A stretch of DNA of 64,000 bases from Paenibacillus sp. 1781tsa1. GTDB lineage: Bacteria > Bacillota > Bacilli > Paenibacillales > Paenibacillaceae. Positions 63,210 to 64,000 of this stretch are shown piece by piece; the stretch's first letter is position 1, and each line of letters opens with the position of its first letter. The notes below the pieces were generated by a model. The model was not told the origin of the DNA. It did not search any database and saw only the letters and a list, made by a program, of their open reading frames with translations. Location of the stretch: NCBI RefSeq assembly GCF_024159265.1, contig NZ_JAMYWY010000001.1, positions 4,774,001 to 4,838,000 on the forward strand, read 5' to 3'. A program made the position numbers and the translations under genes.

Positions 63210-64000
63210 TTATCTTGGCGGTGTAATGACAATGCGTTCACCGTCAAATTCCAATGTAGCCCGGTTATCAATGGATAAGGCCTCCAGATACTCTTTTGGC
63301 ACCTGAAGCCGCCCTGCACGGTCAATAATGACGAATGCTTCGTGAATGTCCGGCATACCCGCTTCGGATAAGCTATGCTCATCGTCCAAATTTGGGTTGC
63401 GCTTCACAAACTCGGTACTGGTCAAGCCGTCCCGGATCGCAACGATCCGGTCCACCTTGCCAGCTAACGTCAAGTCATGGGTAACGATGACAATCGTAAC
63501 GCCGAGTTCCTTGTTCATTCTTCGGAAAATGCCCATGATTGTATCACATGTCTCGGAATCGACCGAACCAGTTGGTTCATCTGCAAGCAGAATTTTGGGA
63601 CGATTGGATAAGGAGATCGCAATCGCTACCCGTTGCTGCTCTCCTCCGGACAATTGATGCAATTTGTTATTCATCCGATCCTTAAGTCCTACCCATTCGA
63701 GCAATTGTTTCGCGTAAGCACGATCACGCTTGCCTCCCAGAATCATGGGCGTCTCCACATTTTCCAGTGCAGTGAGATAAGGCAGCAAGTTACGACCGTT
63801 ATTTTGCCAGATAAAACCTACCGTATGACGTTTGTATTCGACCAATTGGGCATCTGTCATCTTCAGCAAATCCCAGTCTCCCACAACAGCCGTACCCGCC
63901 GTAGGACGATCAAGTCCACCCAGAATATTCAGCAGTGTGGATTTACCGCTACCGCTGTTACCGATGATGGCCATCATTTCACCTTGATTGACAGTCAGGT
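63210..64000 (-). CDS. ABC transporter ATPase with C-terminal AbrB-like tail (partial)
   Basis: The open frame runs off the right edge, so the N-terminus is missing. What is seen is about 263 residues: Walker A GNSGSGKST, signature LSGGEQQR, Walker B ILLADEPTGSVD and switch His in VIVTHD, typical of the MacB/LolD type. A tail of about 40 residues follows, with DRAGRLQVPKEYLEAL and ATLEFDGERIVI. It looks like a SpoVT/AbrB swapped-hairpin unit. Such tails are not part of the usual ATPase. Paired with the lipoprotein just downstream. Confidence 0.88.
   Translation of the reverse strand, partial: LTVNQGEMMAIIGNSGSGKSTLLNILGGLDRPTAGTAVVGDWDLLKMTDAQLVEYKRHTVGFIWQNNGRNLLPYLTALENVETPMILGGKRDRAYAKQLLEWVGLKDRMNNKLHQLSGGEQQRVAIAISLSNRPKILLADEPTGSVDSETCDTIMGIFRRMNKELGVTIVIVTHDLTLAGKVDRIVAIRDGLTSTEFVKRNPNLDDEHSLSEAGMPDIHEAFVIIDRAGRLQVPKEYLEALSIDNRATLEFDGERIVITPPR

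Overview
The window reads as ordinary chromosome of a spore-forming Bacillales bacterium, most probably Paenibacillus. The reasons are strong AGGAGG-type ribosome sites with frequent TTG and GTG starts, the ytxJ-ccpA-acuA neighbourhood also known from Bacillus subtilis, two YjcZ-type micro-proteins, and small Bacillales families such as DUF1292, DUF1904, DUF3221, DUF3889, DUF3892 and DUF6809. The genus is an inference; no rRNA is present. Most ORF starts were re-chosen here from ribosome-site spacing and family length. Region by region: 0-3.9 kb carries the acetyl-CoA synthetase acetyltransferase acuA, behind a hairpin-rich leader, then mtnN, ccpA and ytxJ. 4.1-8.5 kb has a DJ-1/PfpI protein and a translationally coupled PTS pair (EIICBA plus a dedicated Enzyme I, no HPr). 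8.6-18.1 kb holds housekeeping metabolism: a CoA-binding protein, aroA with an unusual active-site loop, a rhodanese, aroK, gnd, a SUFU-domain protein, an MFS transporter and speA. 18.2-24.9 kb mixes small secreted proteins and stress genes, each with a readable operator: a CopL-like lipoprotein under a CsoR-type dyad and ohr under an OhrR-type dyad. It also has a frameshifted chromate transporter and a cryptic three-gene operon with a beta-propeller hydrolase-like protein. 25-29.5 kb has a secreted M1 metallopeptidase and then the most striking locus of the window. A tRNA-Val(GAC) gene is cut in two, keeping its own promoter and terminator at the far ends. Between the pieces lie a large serine recombinase, now broken by one nonsense codon, and a complete different tRNA-Val(GAC). 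29.5-38 kb is accessory in character. It contains micro-proteins and a cluster of four related 28-bp units (two direct, two inverted). A two-gene operon encodes a WYL-like protein and a free-standing LexA-type winged helix behind two SOS boxes. It also has a manganese catalase, a ribbon-helix-helix gene under a 40-bp palindrome, and an islet with DUF3626, DUF5071 and DUF3221 genes flanked by a partial duplication. 38-42.2 kb has a Fur-box-controlled siderophore permease pair followed by an ABC exporter. 42.2-53 kb carries a glycerophosphodiester phosphodiesterase, a LOG-family protein, ung, patB with a divergent Xre regulator, a 973-residue M16 protease and tRNA-Leu. 53-64 kb carries a NucA/NucB nuclease, a LOV-domain (blue-light type) histidine kinase with no response regulator nearby, an MFS transporter, a nitrilase-fold protein, a methyltransferase-TPR protein, the tRNA-fMet and tRNA-Ile2 pair, and an ABC operon that runs off the right edge. 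No CRISPR array, rRNA, known riboswitch or intact insertion sequence was seen.
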